Assembly (NCBI GenBank): GCA_029218445.1
Contig: JAQXRI010000048.1
Coordinates: 1-35,679 of the forward strand
Source: Prevotellaceae bacterium
Lineage (GTDB): Bacteria > Bacteroidota > Bacteroidia > Bacteroidales > Bacteroidaceae
Reading direction: 5' to 3'
Length of the DNA stretch: 35,679 bases
Shown here: one piece after another, positions 14,597 to 22,904 of the stretch
Layout: the number at the start of each line of letters is the position of its first letter
Position numbering within the stretch: position 1 is the first letter of the stretch
The notes under the pieces: generated by a model
The model's database searches: none
Seen by the model: the letters and a program-made list of their open reading frames with translations, nothing else
Told to the model about the DNA's origin: nothing
Position numbers and translations under genes: made by a program

Positions 14597-15889
14597 TCAA
14601 TCCCCTAAACTTGATATTGGTACTACATAAATTCCGTCTTCTCGTTTATATGCCAAGTTGCCGACGGCGGTAAGTATCATCTTGAAGGCAGGCTCTTTCA
14701 TCTTGTCTGTGTCAATTGCCGATGCAAGCTTGTTCAGTGTGGCAGCTCCTTCTCTTATGAGCGACTCGCCTCCAAGCTTTATTTCAACAAGACCATATTT
14801 GCCGTTTCTCAGATGTATGACCGAGTCACATTCAAGTCCGTTGCTGTCCCTATAGTGAAACACTTCTCCACCAAGCGCATCGGCATATACGCGAAGGTCT
14901 CTTACCGCCATTGTTTCAAAAAGCAGCCCCATTGTGTTGAGGTCGTTGGTCAGGTCGGCAGGTCCTATTCCCAATGCTGCCGTGGCAATTGATGGGTCAA
15001 CAAAATATCTCGTGTCGCTCGTCCTTATGGCAGCCTTTGAGCGCAAGTTGGGATTCCACGCTTCCATGTCTTCAATCACAAATATTTTCTTCAGCACATC
15101 AATGTATGATGAAACAGTGTCAACGTCAAGTGAGTCTGTGTCGTTTGCTGCCATGTCCGACTTGATTCCGGCAATAGTGACTTGGGTGCCTTGGTGGCGT
15201 GCCAGGGAACGCATCAGTCTTTTGGTTCGTGTAGGGCTACGTTTAATCCCATCCACACGTGACATGTCTATGTCGGTTACAGCCTTGTAATAGTCAAACG
15301 CAGTTTCCAAGGCATAATCCATCTCCAAGGTGGTTGCAATCGGCCAGCCTCCTCTGCAGATAAGAAATGCAATATCGTCGAGGGCCTTTTGCGGTTCACT
15401 GAATATTGTCGCTCCTGGATTTTCAAAGAGATATTTTAAACTTACCTCTCCGCTACTGTCTCCTGATTCCAAAAGCGACATCGGGCGCATCCTCAGCCTT
15501 GTGATGCGTCCTGTGCCGGTGTGGTGAATCCTTTGCTGCTTGTCGTCATCTGGAGGCACTGCCGAGCCGGTCATGATAAACTGGCCGATGCCCTTGCTAT
15601 GGTCAACGGAAAATCTGACGGCATCCCATAGTTGAGGTATGACCTGCCATTCGTCGAGCAATTTCGGTTTGTCACCTTCCAGCAGCGCATTGATGTTCAT
15701 TTCTGCCAGTATCTGATTCTTGTTGAAATTCACTGGGTCGGAAATGTAGTTGACGCTGTTGGCATGTTGCTCTGACGTGGTGGTCTTGCCGCACCACTTT
15801 GGCCCTTCCACTAAAACGGCTCCAGAAGATTTCAGCTTTTTCTGGAGAATGGAGTCCGCAATGCGAGGTTTATATTTAAAGTCTGTCAT
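14597..15889 (-). CDS. AAA ATPase with C-terminal DUF4143 domain
   Basis: A 430-residue ATP-binding protein of the AAA/DUF4143 family, common and of unknown function in Bacteroidetes. The Walker A is GPKWCGKTT (29-37), Walker B is LLDE (77-80), and a sensor segment FIMTGS is at 104-109. The DUF4143 part (about 200-430) ends in a PD-(D/E)XK-like region, with Glu353 and Asp355 in ECDSV and Glu369 and Lys371 in VEIK. The start is 29 nt after a consensus -7 element. A phased 22-bp repeat array lies directly upstream of that promoter. It is isolated, with no toxin or restriction partner beside it. The 430-residue length is normal. Confidence 0.88.
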   Translation of the reverse strand: MTDFKYKPRIADSILQKKLKSSGAVLVEGPKWCGKTTTSEQHANSVNYISDPVNFNKNQILAEMNINALLEGDKPKLLDEWQVIPQLWDAVRFSVDHSKGIGQFIMTGSAVPPDDDKQQRIHHTGTGRITRLRMRPMSLLESGDSSGEVSLKYLFENPGATIFSEPQKALDDIAFLICRGGWPIATTLEMDYALETAFDYYKAVTDIDMSRVDGIKRSPTRTKRLMRSLARHQGTQVTIAGIKSDMAANDTDSLDVDTVSSYIDVLKKIFVIEDMEAWNPNLRSKAAIRTSDTRYFVDPSIATAALGIGPADLTNDLNTMGLLFETMAVRDLRVYADALGGEVFHYRDSNGLECDSVIHLRNGKYGLVEIKLGGESLIREGAATLNKLASAIDTDKMKEPAFKMILTAVGNLAYKREDGIYVVPISSLGD

Positions 15890-15917
15890 ATCTTTATATG
15901 CTTTGATTACGTGGGTG

Positions 15918-15948
15918 CAAAGATAAAAATAAATTGTTGAATAACAAA
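15918..15948 (-). promoter_or_regulatory. Promoter of the DUF4143 ATPase gene
   Basis: On the minus strand TTTG (15948-15945) and TATCTTTG (15925-15918) are 19 bp apart. Confidence 0.8.
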
Positions 15949-15962
15949 GGATTCCTTGAAAA

Positions 15963-16051
15963 TTCCGTAAAATACGGATTATTTTTCCGTAATTTGTTGA
16001 TTTTAATTCCGTGGTTTGAGGGAAAATTATTCCGTAATTTGAGGATAGCCG
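15963..16051. repeat. Four direct repeats of TTCCGT(AATTTG) at a 22-23 bp period
   Basis: TTCCGT starts at 15963, 15985, 16007 and 16030, a spacing of 22, 22 and 23 bp. Copies 2 and 4 share TTCCGTAATTTG, copy 3 is TTCCGTGGTTTG and copy 1 is TTCCGTAAAATA. The array abuts the ATPase promoter, on one face of the helix at two turns per repeat. Confidence 0.8.
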
Positions 16052-16072
16052 TAGTGGTTCAGCATGTTTCCC

Positions 16073-16306
16073 CTATAAATCCAACTCTAAGACAGTATCA
16101 TTCTCGTTGCCAGAAGGTCCCGGTGTACCTAAGTCGAAAACATTCTCCATAGGTACCCACAATCCGTGTTCTTTGGCATATAATTCTGCAACACGTTGCT
16201 CAACTTTCTATCAGAACGAGTCATCGAGGGGCTGTTTGCTTTTGATGTTCCGCTGTCTGTCACCCTTTGACAGTCGCCTGTCATAACTATGGCAGACGAC
16301 TGTCAT
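16073..16306 (-). pseudogene. Decayed coding fragment with an LGTPGPSGNENDT motif
   Basis: On the minus strand the frame from 16207 down to the stop at 16073 encodes a clearly protein-like 44-residue stretch: KVEQRVAELYAKEHGLWVP, then MENVFDLGTPGPSGNENDT, then a short divergent tail. Directly upstream are two adjacent stops (TGA TAG, 16208-16213). Before them the same frame is open back to an ATG at 16304-16306. From memory, VEQRVAE...LGTPGPSGNEND is the start of a predicted polyvalent protein kinase domain in Bacteroidetes mobile-element genes; this was not checked. The kinase core that should follow is missing, so this is a relic truncated at its 3' end and interrupted near its 5' end. Confidence 0.55.
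16268..16305. repeat. Palindrome TGACAGTCG ... CGACTGTCA
   Basis: A perfect 9-bp inverted repeat (16268-16276 and 16297-16305) with an inner imperfect CTGTCATA/TATGGCAG stem. Another TGACAG copy follows at 16312. Confidence 0.6.
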
Positions 16307-16389
16307 AGTAGTGACAGGTTGGGCTAAGACGTTTGCCTTGTTGCCTGAACAAGTATTTCTACGAACAATATATGCCTGCTCCGCAAACA

Positions 16390-16621
16390 CCCTACACCCT
16401 ACATTATTTCGCTGTTATACGTTGATAATCAATTTGTTGGCGAATGTAGGGTGCCTCCAACCCTACATCGTCCCTACATTCACCCTACATCAAGCAGCAA
16501 AAGCGCCGAAAATGCGGAAATGTAGGGTGAATGTAGGGTGAATGTAGGGTGAGAGCATACCCTACATTCTGCAACTGCTTAAAGATGAGGCATTTATCCT
16601 TGAATGATGTAGAGTGTAGGG
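16390..16621. repeat. Cluster of eleven CCCTACA/TGTAGGG repeats
   Basis: CCCTACA starts at 16390, 16397, 16461, 16472, 16483 and 16560; TGTAGGG starts at 16445, 16521, 16532, 16543 and 16615. The triplets at 16461-16489 and 16521-16549 each have an 11-bp period and are reverse complements, so they can form a 29-bp stem with a 31-nt loop. The arrangement is iteron-like, but no replication gene is present. Confidence 0.8.
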
Positions 16622-16676
16622 TTGTAACGGAGTTAGGCTCTACAGATGCCACTATTGGCGTCGGTAGAGGTGGGGA

Positions 16677-19037
16677 TTATTTCGCCACCTCTTTAACATA
16701 TACGTCGCGCTTGGGGAATGGCATCTCAATGTCGTTCACGTTTAGTGTGTCGTATATGCAGCGGCGTATGTCGCCTTCGGTGTAGGCCTGCTTCAGCACG
16801 TCAACCCAGCACAGCAGCTTGAGGTTGATGCTGCTGTCGGCAAAGTCGAGGAATACCACTTTGGCGGGCTTGTCGGGGTCGATGAAGGGGTGGTGGAGGT
16901 TGTTCACCGCCTCCTCTATCAGGTGGCTGGCACGACCTATGTCGGTGCCGTAGCCCACGCCGAACACTATTGCCGAGAGGGCGTAGCCGTGGTTGCGGGT
17001 AAGGTTTTTGTAGTTCTTGGTGAACAGCTGGCTGTTTTGGAATGCTATTACCGAGCCGTCGGTCGATTCTATCAGTGTGCTCACGTAGCTTATCGAGGTC
17101 ACCTTTCCGCGTATGCCGTCGCACTCTATCAGGTCGCCCACCTTTATGCGTCCCGTCATCAGCGATATGCCGTAGTATATGTTTTCGAGTATGTCCTTCG
17201 ACGCAAAGCCGATACCTGTTGACAGTCCTCCCGTCACCACCATCAGCCATGCAAAGCTTATGTCGAGTATTGAGAGTATAATAAGGAACCATGCTCCCCA
17301 TACCACTACCTGCAGCACGTTCTTTCCCATCATGTCGCGGCTGGCCACTGTCGTGGGGTCCTGTCGCATGAAGTGGATGTGCATCATGGCCCGCAGCGTG
17401 TTGCAAAGATATGAGAATATGAACCATAGGCTTACCACTGTCGAGAGGCGCACGATGCTCACCTTGAGGTTGTCCAGATTGATGAAGTTGGTGGTGAATA
17501 TCTTCCAGCACAGCACGCTTAGGTTGAACACGTCGGCTGCCCAATAGATGGACATCATCACCGATGCTACTCCCATTATTGGCAGTATGGCCTCGTTGGA
17601 GAAATGGTAAAGCCATGTTGAGGTTATGGGGCGCTCGTCAACATGTCGGCGCTTGCCCACGAGCTTTATCCATCGGCTCATGCTTGCAATGGTGAGTATG
17701 CACGTAAGCTGCATTATCCACCATATCAATACCTGCACGCTCATGAGCGTATAGCCCGACCATGAGGTCACTACCGAGAATATGAACACCAGCAGCGAAC
17801 AGTAGGAGTAGAACATGTCAACCCTTGGCACCCTCTTGTTGTGGCGGCGTATCATAAGCCACTGCCACAGTGCGCTGAACAGCAGTATCGGCGGGAATAT
17901 CAGGTTGACAAGCTCGTTGGGAATGAGTATTATGCGGAACGAAATCACTATGAAGCCCATGGCAATGAGCGGACTGTATATTCTGAACGCGCTCTTCAGG
18001 TGGTCGTGGCTCAGGCGCAGCAGCAGCGAAAACAGCACCACGCCCAGCAGCCAGGCATACTCCACCAGCAGGTCGCTGGCCATGATTACGAAGTTTTGGC
18101 TCGTGGTGGCGCGTATCACTCCGAGTATTATGGCAAAGGTGAATGTTGTCGAGGCCATTATGAAGCAGGCGGGCTTTTTCAGATATTCCTTTTGCCTGAT
18201 GCGTCGTGGCAGCAGGTATTTTATCACCACGATGTTCAGCAGCGAGGCTATTATGCCGTAGAAGAATATCACCACAAAGAGGCCGAATATGAGCTTGCTG
18301 TCCCATTGCGAGTTGCTTAACGGTCGTGGTTGATATTTTTCCTCAACGGTCTGTTGCGTCTGCATCACCACGAAGCGGAAGCGTTTCAGTATCGAGAAGT
18401 AGTCGTCGCTGCCGTTCTTGAATATGTCGGTCTGTATGTCGTTATACCGCTTGTTGGCATAGTCGTTTATGTCGCGCAGGTGGGCGGCAGTGGTGTTGTA
18501 TAAGTGTATGAAATCGTTGATGTTCCTGTAGTTTTCCTTAAGTGTTTTCAAGATGGCCATCGATAGTCGCAGACACTCTTCCCTGTCGGCGTTGGCCTTC
18601 TTGCTCAGCATCTTTGCCGGCATTTGTCTTAGGCTTTTCGTAAGGCTGTCGTAGCGGGCAATGTCAATCTTGGTTTTGTTGAGAAAACTTACAAACGGAA
18701 TCCTTACTTTCGTAAACTTCGTGTACTGTTCGGTGGCCTCGTGGCAGGCGTAGGTAAGGTCAAACACGTAGTCCTGCTTCTGCGAGTAGAGCATCAGTGC
18801 GTTTTGGTTGCTCTTCTGCCACACCTCCATTATCCTGCTTTTCACCTCCTCACGCTTTCTCTTCTGCATTTCCGTGCGTGCCGATATTTCCTCGTATTGC
18901 GTAGTCAGTTCGTTGCGCAGTATTGCCAGTGTCTTCTCAAGGTTCTCTTCCTTGAGTACGGCCGAGGCGTGGGTGGCGAAGGCCAGTGCCATTATCACTA
19001 TGGATATTGTACGTCTTATAAGTATGCTTTTGTTCAT
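16677..19037 (-). CDS. Large MscS-family mechanosensitive channel
   Basis: A 786-residue channel predicted to release solutes under hypo-osmotic stress. It starts with a signal peptide (about residues 1-26, ending ATHASA). A long, charged, mostly helical periplasmic domain follows (about 27-240), then about ten hydrophobic segments (245-600). The C-terminal MscS domain begins with the pore helix region GGLSTGIGFASKDILENIYYG near residue 608. The beta domain (KVGDLIECDGIRGKVTSISYVSTLIES) and the cytosolic vestibule follow. The layout resembles MscK/MscM-type channels rather than the 286-residue MscS, though shorter than MscK. It is transcribed alone; its promoter lies 30 bp upstream. Confidence 0.9.
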   Translation of the reverse strand: MNKSILIRRTISIVIMALAFATHASAVLKEENLEKTLAILRNELTTQYEEISARTEMQKRKREEVKSRIMEVWQKSNQNALMLYSQKQDYVFDLTYACHEATEQYTKFTKVRIPFVSFLNKTKIDIARYDSLTKSLRQMPAKMLSKKANADREECLRLSMAILKTLKENYRNINDFIHLYNTTAAHLRDINDYANKRYNDIQTDIFKNGSDDYFSILKRFRFVVMQTQQTVEEKYQPRPLSNSQWDSKLIFGLFVVIFFYGIIASLLNIVVIKYLLPRRIRQKEYLKKPACFIMASTTFTFAIILGVIRATTSQNFVIMASDLLVEYAWLLGVVLFSLLLRLSHDHLKSAFRIYSPLIAMGFIVISFRIILIPNELVNLIFPPILLFSALWQWLMIRRHNKRVPRVDMFYSYCSLLVFIFSVVTSWSGYTLMSVQVLIWWIMQLTCILTIASMSRWIKLVGKRRHVDERPITSTWLYHFSNEAILPIMGVASVMMSIYWAADVFNLSVLCWKIFTTNFINLDNLKVSIVRLSTVVSLWFIFSYLCNTLRAMMHIHFMRQDPTTVASRDMMGKNVLQVVVWGAWFLIILSILDISFAWLMVVTGGLSTGIGFASKDILENIYYGISLMTGRIKVGDLIECDGIRGKVTSISYVSTLIESTDGSVIAFQNSQLFTKNYKNLTRNHGYALSAIVFGVGYGTDIGRASHLIEEAVNNLHHPFIDPDKPAKVVFLDFADSSINLKLLCWVDVLKQAYTEGDIRRCIYDTLNVNDIEMPFPKRDVYVKEVAK

Positions 19038-19066
19038 TTTTGTGTAATGTTTGTCCTATCTTGCTG

Positions 19067-19097
19067 CAAAGGTAAGCGTTTTTTTCGATATGGCAAT
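19067..19097 (-). promoter_or_regulatory. Promoter of the MscS-family gene
   Basis: The minus strand reads ATTG (19097-19094), 19 bp, then TACCTTTG (19074-19067), a full -7 match with a one-base-off -33. Confidence 0.7.
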
Positions 19098-19136
19098 CAT
19101 TTTGACTGTTGTAAATAATAAAAAGTGTGGCATTTA

Positions 19137-19168
19137 TTTGTTCAGACGGTAGAAAATGTGTAACTTCG
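19137..19168 (+). promoter_or_regulatory. Promoter of the BadF-type kinase gene
   Basis: TTTG (19137-19140) and TAACTTCG (19161-19168, one mismatch) are 20 bp apart, 28 nt before the ATG. It is divergent from the channel promoter. Confidence 0.65.
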
Positions 19169-19196
19169 CAGCGTTTTTATCCTATATTTTGCAAAG

Positions 19197-20051
19197 ATGA
19201 TACTGATAGCAGACAGCGGAAGCACCAAGACCGACTGGTGCGCAGTGGAGGAGGGAAGAGTGGTGAAGAGGGTTTCGACGTCGGGCATCAATCCCTACCA
19301 TCAGGACGAAAGGGCCATCAGGGGCATACTGTGCGGCGAACTGTTGACGCAGCTTGGCGACGTGAGGCCTGATAGGGTGGTGTTCTATGGCAGCGGATGC
19401 CGCGAAGAAAAGGTGCCCATGATGACTTCTTTGCTGAAAAATGTTTTCGACAACGTGGCTGACATTCAGGTCAATGGCGACCTGATAGGTGCCGCACGTG
19501 CCGTACTTGGAGTTGAAGAAGGAATTGCATGTATCTTGGGAACAGGTTCAAACTCATGCCTTTATGACGGCCATAGAATAGTGGCCAACATTCCTCCCCT
19601 CGGCTATATCCTTGGCGACGAGGGTAGTGGGGCGGTGCTTGGAAAAATGTTTATCAACGAGATGCTGAAGAACAGCAGCCTCCACCATGTGCGCGACGAG
19701 TTCTTCCGCCTCTCGCGGCTTAGCGAGAGCGACATTATCGAGCGAGTTTATCGCCAGCCTCAGGCCAACAGGTTCCTTGCCTCCATAGCCCCCTTTGTGC
19801 ATGAGCATCTCGACAACGAGGCGGTGAGGGCGGTGGTGATTGACAATTTCCGCCAGTTCTTCCTAAAGAACGTCAAGCGCTACCGTCGGCCCGACCTTGC
19901 CTGCGGTTTTGTGGGCAGCATGGCATGGCATTTCAAGGCCGAGCTTTGCGAGGCGGCCCGTCTTGAAGGCGTGAGTGTAGGGCGTGTGGTGAAGAGCCCT
20001 ATGGAAGGGTTGGTGGAATATCAATTGGTGTGCTCACAAACTCTGTGTTAA
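19197..20051 (+). CDS. BadF/BadG-type ATPase, probable N-acetylglucosamine-type kinase
   Basis: A 284-residue protein of the actin/hexokinase/Hsp70 ATPase superfamily. The phosphate-1 loop is ADSGSTKTDW (5-14). The phosphate-2 region is CILGTGSNSCLYDG (about 112-125), followed by PPLGYILGDEGSGAVLG, typical of N-acetylglucosamine kinases of the BadF/BadG family. A C-terminal GFVGSMAWHFK provides the adenosine region. The likely reaction is phosphorylation of an amino sugar such as GlcNAc or MurNAc during cell-wall recycling. No sugar transporter or hydrolase lies next to it, so the substrate is not fixed by context. The length is normal. A strong GC-rich hairpin follows the stop. Confidence 0.85.
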   Translation: MILIADSGSTKTDWCAVEEGRVVKRVSTSGINPYHQDERAIRGILCGELLTQLGDVRPDRVVFYGSGCREEKVPMMTSLLKNVFDNVADIQVNGDLIGAARAVLGVEEGIACILGTGSNSCLYDGHRIVANIPPLGYILGDEGSGAVLGKMFINEMLKNSSLHHVRDEFFRLSRLSESDIIERVYRQPQANRFLASIAPFVHEHLDNEAVRAVVIDNFRQFFLKNVKRYRRPDLACGFVGSMAWHFKAELCEAARLEGVSVGRVVKSPMEGLVEYQLVCSQTLC

Positions 20052-20067
20052 TAAATTATTCTTTAAA

Positions 20068-20101
20068 AAACCGCCGCTTTTCGCACAAAAAGCGGCGGTT
20101 T
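20068..20101. terminator. Hairpin after the BadF-type kinase gene
   Basis: AAACCGCCGCTTTT and AAAAGCGGCGGTTT form a perfect 14-bp stem with a 6-nt loop, 16 nt after the stop. The plus strand gives only TTTG after the stem, while the minus strand gives a longer T-run (TTTTTT). Confidence 0.75.
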
Positions 20102-20168
20102 GTAGAATAAATAGGTAGAATGATGAAAAAAAATAAGATTCTTTAGTTGTTATTTAAAAAATATTGAT

Positions 20169-20176
20169 TACCTTTG
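20169..20176 (+). promoter_or_regulatory. -7 element of the nuo operon
   Basis: TACCTTTG matches the consensus exactly. A weak -33-like TTGT lies 18 bp upstream at 20147-20150. It is the only consensus promoter found ahead of the ten nuo genes. Confidence 0.75.
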
Positions 20177-20183
20177 CAGCGAA

Positions 20184-20298
20184 AAGCGGGGAGCGTCGGC
20201 CATGCCTGCGATTGGATGCCCAAGGCATTCGTCGCGGTTTTGTCGTCATTTCCTGCGTTGACGTTTGTGAAACAAATTATGAAATAATATATTATTAT
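20184..20298 (+). other. Leader of the nuo operon (about 115 nt)
   Basis: The predicted transcript has a leader of about 115 nt, longer than others here. It contains an ATGCC/GGCAT pair (20202-20206 and 20222-20226) and GC-rich segments, then turns A/T-rich before the nuoA ATG. I recognise no riboswitch class. The frame of nuoA is open upstream through it, but without a better start. Confidence 0.35.
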
Positions 20299-20649
20299 AT
20301 GAATTTTTTCTTTTTTATCACCGTCATTTTGACGGCTGTCGTCCTTGTTGTTGGAGCTTACGTGGTTGCCAAGCTCATTGGCCCTCGTTCGTACAATCCA
20401 GTGAAGGGTGAACCGTTTGAGTGTGGTATTCCGACTCGTGGCACGGCATGGTTGCCATCCCACATCGGCTACTATCTCTTCGCCATCCTCTTCCTGATGT
20501 TCGACATCGAAACCATGTTCCTCTATCCTTGGGCAGTAGCTGTCAAGCAGTTTGGACCGATGGCTCTCTGCAGCATCGGATTTTTCATGCTGGTATTAGT
20601 ATTTGGCCTTGCTTATGCTTGGCGGAAAGGAGCGTTGGAATGGAAGTAA
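20299..20649 (+). CDS. nuoA: NADH-quinone oxidoreductase subunit A
   Basis: Membrane subunit of complex I, 116 residues with three membrane segments (about 5-25, 60-82, 88-110). The ATG at 20299 (MNFFFFITVILTAVV) is preferred over an upstream in-frame start because it gives the normal NuoA length and places the first helix at the N-terminus. The conserved loop GEPFECGIPTRGTAW (about 35-49) carries the family cysteine, and FDIETMFLYPWAV follows in the second helix. It is the first gene of the operon and overlaps nuoB by 10 bp. Confidence 0.95.
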   Translation: MNFFFFITVILTAVVLVVGAYVVAKLIGPRSYNPVKGEPFECGIPTRGTAWLPSHIGYYLFAILFLMFDIETMFLYPWAVAVKQFGPMALCSIGFFMLVLVFGLAYAWRKGALEWK

Positions 20650-21338
20650 GAAAACCTGTAATCAAGAGCATTCCCTACGACGAGTTCAAGGACAATGCAG
20701 GCTTGGAGAAAATCATCGACGAGCTCCACGAGGGTGGATGCAACGTCGTTGTAGGTTCGCTCGACCAAGCCATCAACTGGGGACGCAGCAACTCCCTGTG
20801 GTCGCTCACCTTCGGTACGAGCTGCTGCGGCATCGAGTTCATGTCGGTGGGCTGCGCCCGCTACGACTTCTCACGCTTCGGCTTTGAGGTTACGCGCAAC
20901 TCTCCACGTCAGGCCGACCTGATTATGGTGGCCGGCACCATCACCCACAAGATGGCCCCCGCCTTCAAGCGTCTGTACGACGAGATGGCCGAGCCAAAGT
21001 ATGTAGTTGCCGTGGGCGGCTGCACCATTTCGGGCGGTCCGTTCAAGTCGAGCTACAATGTAGTGAAGGGCATCAGCGAGATTGTGCCCGTTGACGTTTA
21101 CGTACCCGGCTGCCCGCCACGCCCTGAGGCCATCCTCTACGGCATGATGCAGCTGCAGCGTAAGGTGAAGGTCGAGAGGTTCTTCGGTGGCGCCAACCAC
21201 AAGCAGAACAGCGAGGAGCGTCAGCTTGGCCTTTCAAATGCCGCCATACAGTCGGGCTGGAAGAAGCCTACTGTGGTGGCCGACGCGCCTGAAGACTTTG
21301 TGAAAAACATTAAAAAGGAACAGGAGGGAGCCAAATGA
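20640..21338 (+). CDS. nuoB: NADH-quinone oxidoreductase subunit B
   Basis: Peripheral-arm subunit that holds Fe-S cluster N2, the last electron carrier before quinone. The ATG at 20640 (MEVRKPVIKSIPY) gives 232 residues and overlaps nuoA by 10 bp. Cluster ligands are visible as the paired cysteines in TSCCGIEFM (Cys62, Cys63), the cysteine in GGCTISGG and the one in PGCPPRPEA. The C-terminal extension after about residue 175 is hydrophilic and lysine-rich and longer than in the shortest NuoB proteins. The stop overlaps the nuoCD start in an ATGA. Confidence 0.95.
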   Translation: MEVRKPVIKSIPYDEFKDNAGLEKIIDELHEGGCNVVVGSLDQAINWGRSNSLWSLTFGTSCCGIEFMSVGCARYDFSRFGFEVTRNSPRQADLIMVAGTITHKMAPAFKRLYDEMAEPKYVVAVGGCTISGGPFKSSYNVVKGISEIVPVDVYVPGCPPRPEAILYGMMQLQRKVKVERFFGGANHKQNSEERQLGLSNAAIQSGWKKPTVVADAPEDFVKNIKKEQEGAK

Positions 21339-22903
21339 AACTGAACAACCTCGTATTTGACTTTGACAAGTTTGCCCAGGAGATGGCAAACCTGAAGGAA
21401 AAGAAGCATTTCGACTATCTCGTGACCATTGTCGGAGAGGACTTTGGAGGCGAAGAGGGACTCGGATGCATCTATATTCTTGAGAACACCGACACACGTG
21501 AGCGCACCAGCGTCAAGCTGCTGGCAAAGAGGGTGGGAGAGGAAGACTTCGTCATTCCCACCGTATGCAACCTGTGGAAGGTGGCCGAACTGCTTGAGCG
21601 CGAAGTGTTTGACTTCTACGGCATCAAGTTCCTCGGACATCCCGACATGCGCCGCCTCTACCTGCGCAACGACTTCAAGGGACATCCCTTCCGCAAGGAC
21701 TGGAAGTATGACGACTCATATACGCTGGACGACGACGTAGAGTCGGACTACACCAATGTATATAGCCTCAATGCCGACGGCAAGCTCGTGTGCGAGCAGC
21801 GCAAGCTCTTCACCGACGACGAGTTTGTAATCAACATCGGCCCCCAGCACCCCTCAACCCACGGCGTGCTTCGCCTGCAGACCGTTGTCAACGGCGAAGT
21901 CGTAAAGCGCATCTATCCACATTTGGGATATATCCACCGTGGCATCGAGAAGATGTGCGAGGGCTACACCTATCCACAGACTCTTGCCCTTACCGACCGT
22001 TTGAACTATCTCTCGGCCATGATGCACCGCCACGCCCTCGTAGGCGTTGTGGAGGAGGCCATGGGCGTTGAGCTTACCGACCGCATCAAGTACGTCCGCA
22101 CCATCATGGACGAGCTTCAGCGTCTCGACTCCCACTTGCTCTACTGCGGATGCTGCGCACAGGACCTCGGTGCCCTGACGGCATTCCTCTACTGCATGCG
22201 CGACCGCGAGCACGTGCTCAACGTGATGGAAGAGACCACCGGAGGCCGACTCATACAGAACTATTATAGAATAGGTGGACTGCAGGACGACATCGACCCC
22301 AACTTCGTCGAGAACTGCAAGGCCCTGTGCAAGTATCTGCGTCCGATGATTAAGGAGTACATGGACGTGTTTGGCGACAATGTCATTACCCACAACCGCT
22401 TTGAGCAGGTAGGCGTGATGAACCGTGCCGACTGCATCAACTACGCCGTGACCGGTCCTGCCGGACGTGCCGCCGGATGGGCAAACGACACCCGCAAGCG
22501 TCATCCTTACGACATGTACGACAAGGTCAACTGGAAGGAGATAACCATGACGGGCTGCGACTCTATGGACCGCTATCTCATCCACATCCAGGAGATGTAT
22601 CAGAGCCTCGACATCATCGAGCAGCTCATCGACAACATTCCCGCAGGCGACTTCTACGTTAAGCAGAAGCCTATCATCAAGGTGCCCGAGGGACAGTGGT
22701 ACTTCTCTGTCGAGGGTGCCAGCGGCGAGTTCGGTGTGTATATCGACTCGAAGGGCGACAAGAGTCCTTGGCGTCTGAAGATGCGTCCTATGGGTCTGTC
22801 GCTTACCGGAGCTCTCGACTCGATGCTTCGCGGACAGAAGATAGCCGACCTCGTGACTACTTGTGCAGCTGTTGACTTCGTTATTCCGGATATAGATAGA
22901 TAA
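21335..22903 (+). CDS. nuoCD: Fused NADH-quinone oxidoreductase subunits C and D
   Basis: A 522-residue fusion. Residues about 1-140 are the 30-kDa (NuoC) domain, with EREVFDFYGIKFLGHPDMRRLYLRNDFKGHPFRKDW. A linker follows, and from about 166 begins the 49-kDa (NuoD) domain with INIGPQHPSTHGVLR and HLGYIHRGIEKMCEG. The NuoD region lines the quinone pocket next to NuoB. Fused nuoCD is also known in E. coli and other groups. It is continuous through the junction with no frameshift. The stop is directly followed by an 8-bp microrepeat. Confidence 0.95.
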   Translation: MKLNNLVFDFDKFAQEMANLKEKKHFDYLVTIVGEDFGGEEGLGCIYILENTDTRERTSVKLLAKRVGEEDFVIPTVCNLWKVAELLEREVFDFYGIKFLGHPDMRRLYLRNDFKGHPFRKDWKYDDSYTLDDDVESDYTNVYSLNADGKLVCEQRKLFTDDEFVINIGPQHPSTHGVLRLQTVVNGEVVKRIYPHLGYIHRGIEKMCEGYTYPQTLALTDRLNYLSAMMHRHALVGVVEEAMGVELTDRIKYVRTIMDELQRLDSHLLYCGCCAQDLGALTAFLYCMRDREHVLNVMEETTGGRLIQNYYRIGGLQDDIDPNFVENCKALCKYLRPMIKEYMDVFGDNVITHNRFEQVGVMNRADCINYAVTGPAGRAAGWANDTRKRHPYDMYDKVNWKEITMTGCDSMDRYLIHIQEMYQSLDIIEQLIDNIPAGDFYVKQKPIIKVPEGQWYFSVEGASGEFGVYIDSKGDKSPWRLKMRPMGLSLTGALDSMLRGQKIADLVTTCAAVDFVIPDIDR

Positions 22904-22904
22904 A

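Larger units (their letters stand above)
15893..16676. other. 784-bp region between two minus-strand genes, repeat-rich
   Basis: From left to right it holds the DUF4143 gene promoter, a 22-bp-period array (15963), a decayed coding fragment (16073-16306), an overlapping palindrome (16268) and a CCCTACA repeat cluster (16390-16621). No intact gene is seen. Confidence 0.7.

Noticed and set aside
15963..16621. Possible CRISPR array from regularly spaced repeats
   Set aside because: Repeat cores are only 6-12 bp with 22-bp or 11-bp periods and no unique spacers of about 30 bp, and no cas gene is present.
20184..20298. Riboswitch in the nuo leader
   Set aside because: No known riboswitch core or conserved pairing was recognised; only short pairings are visible.
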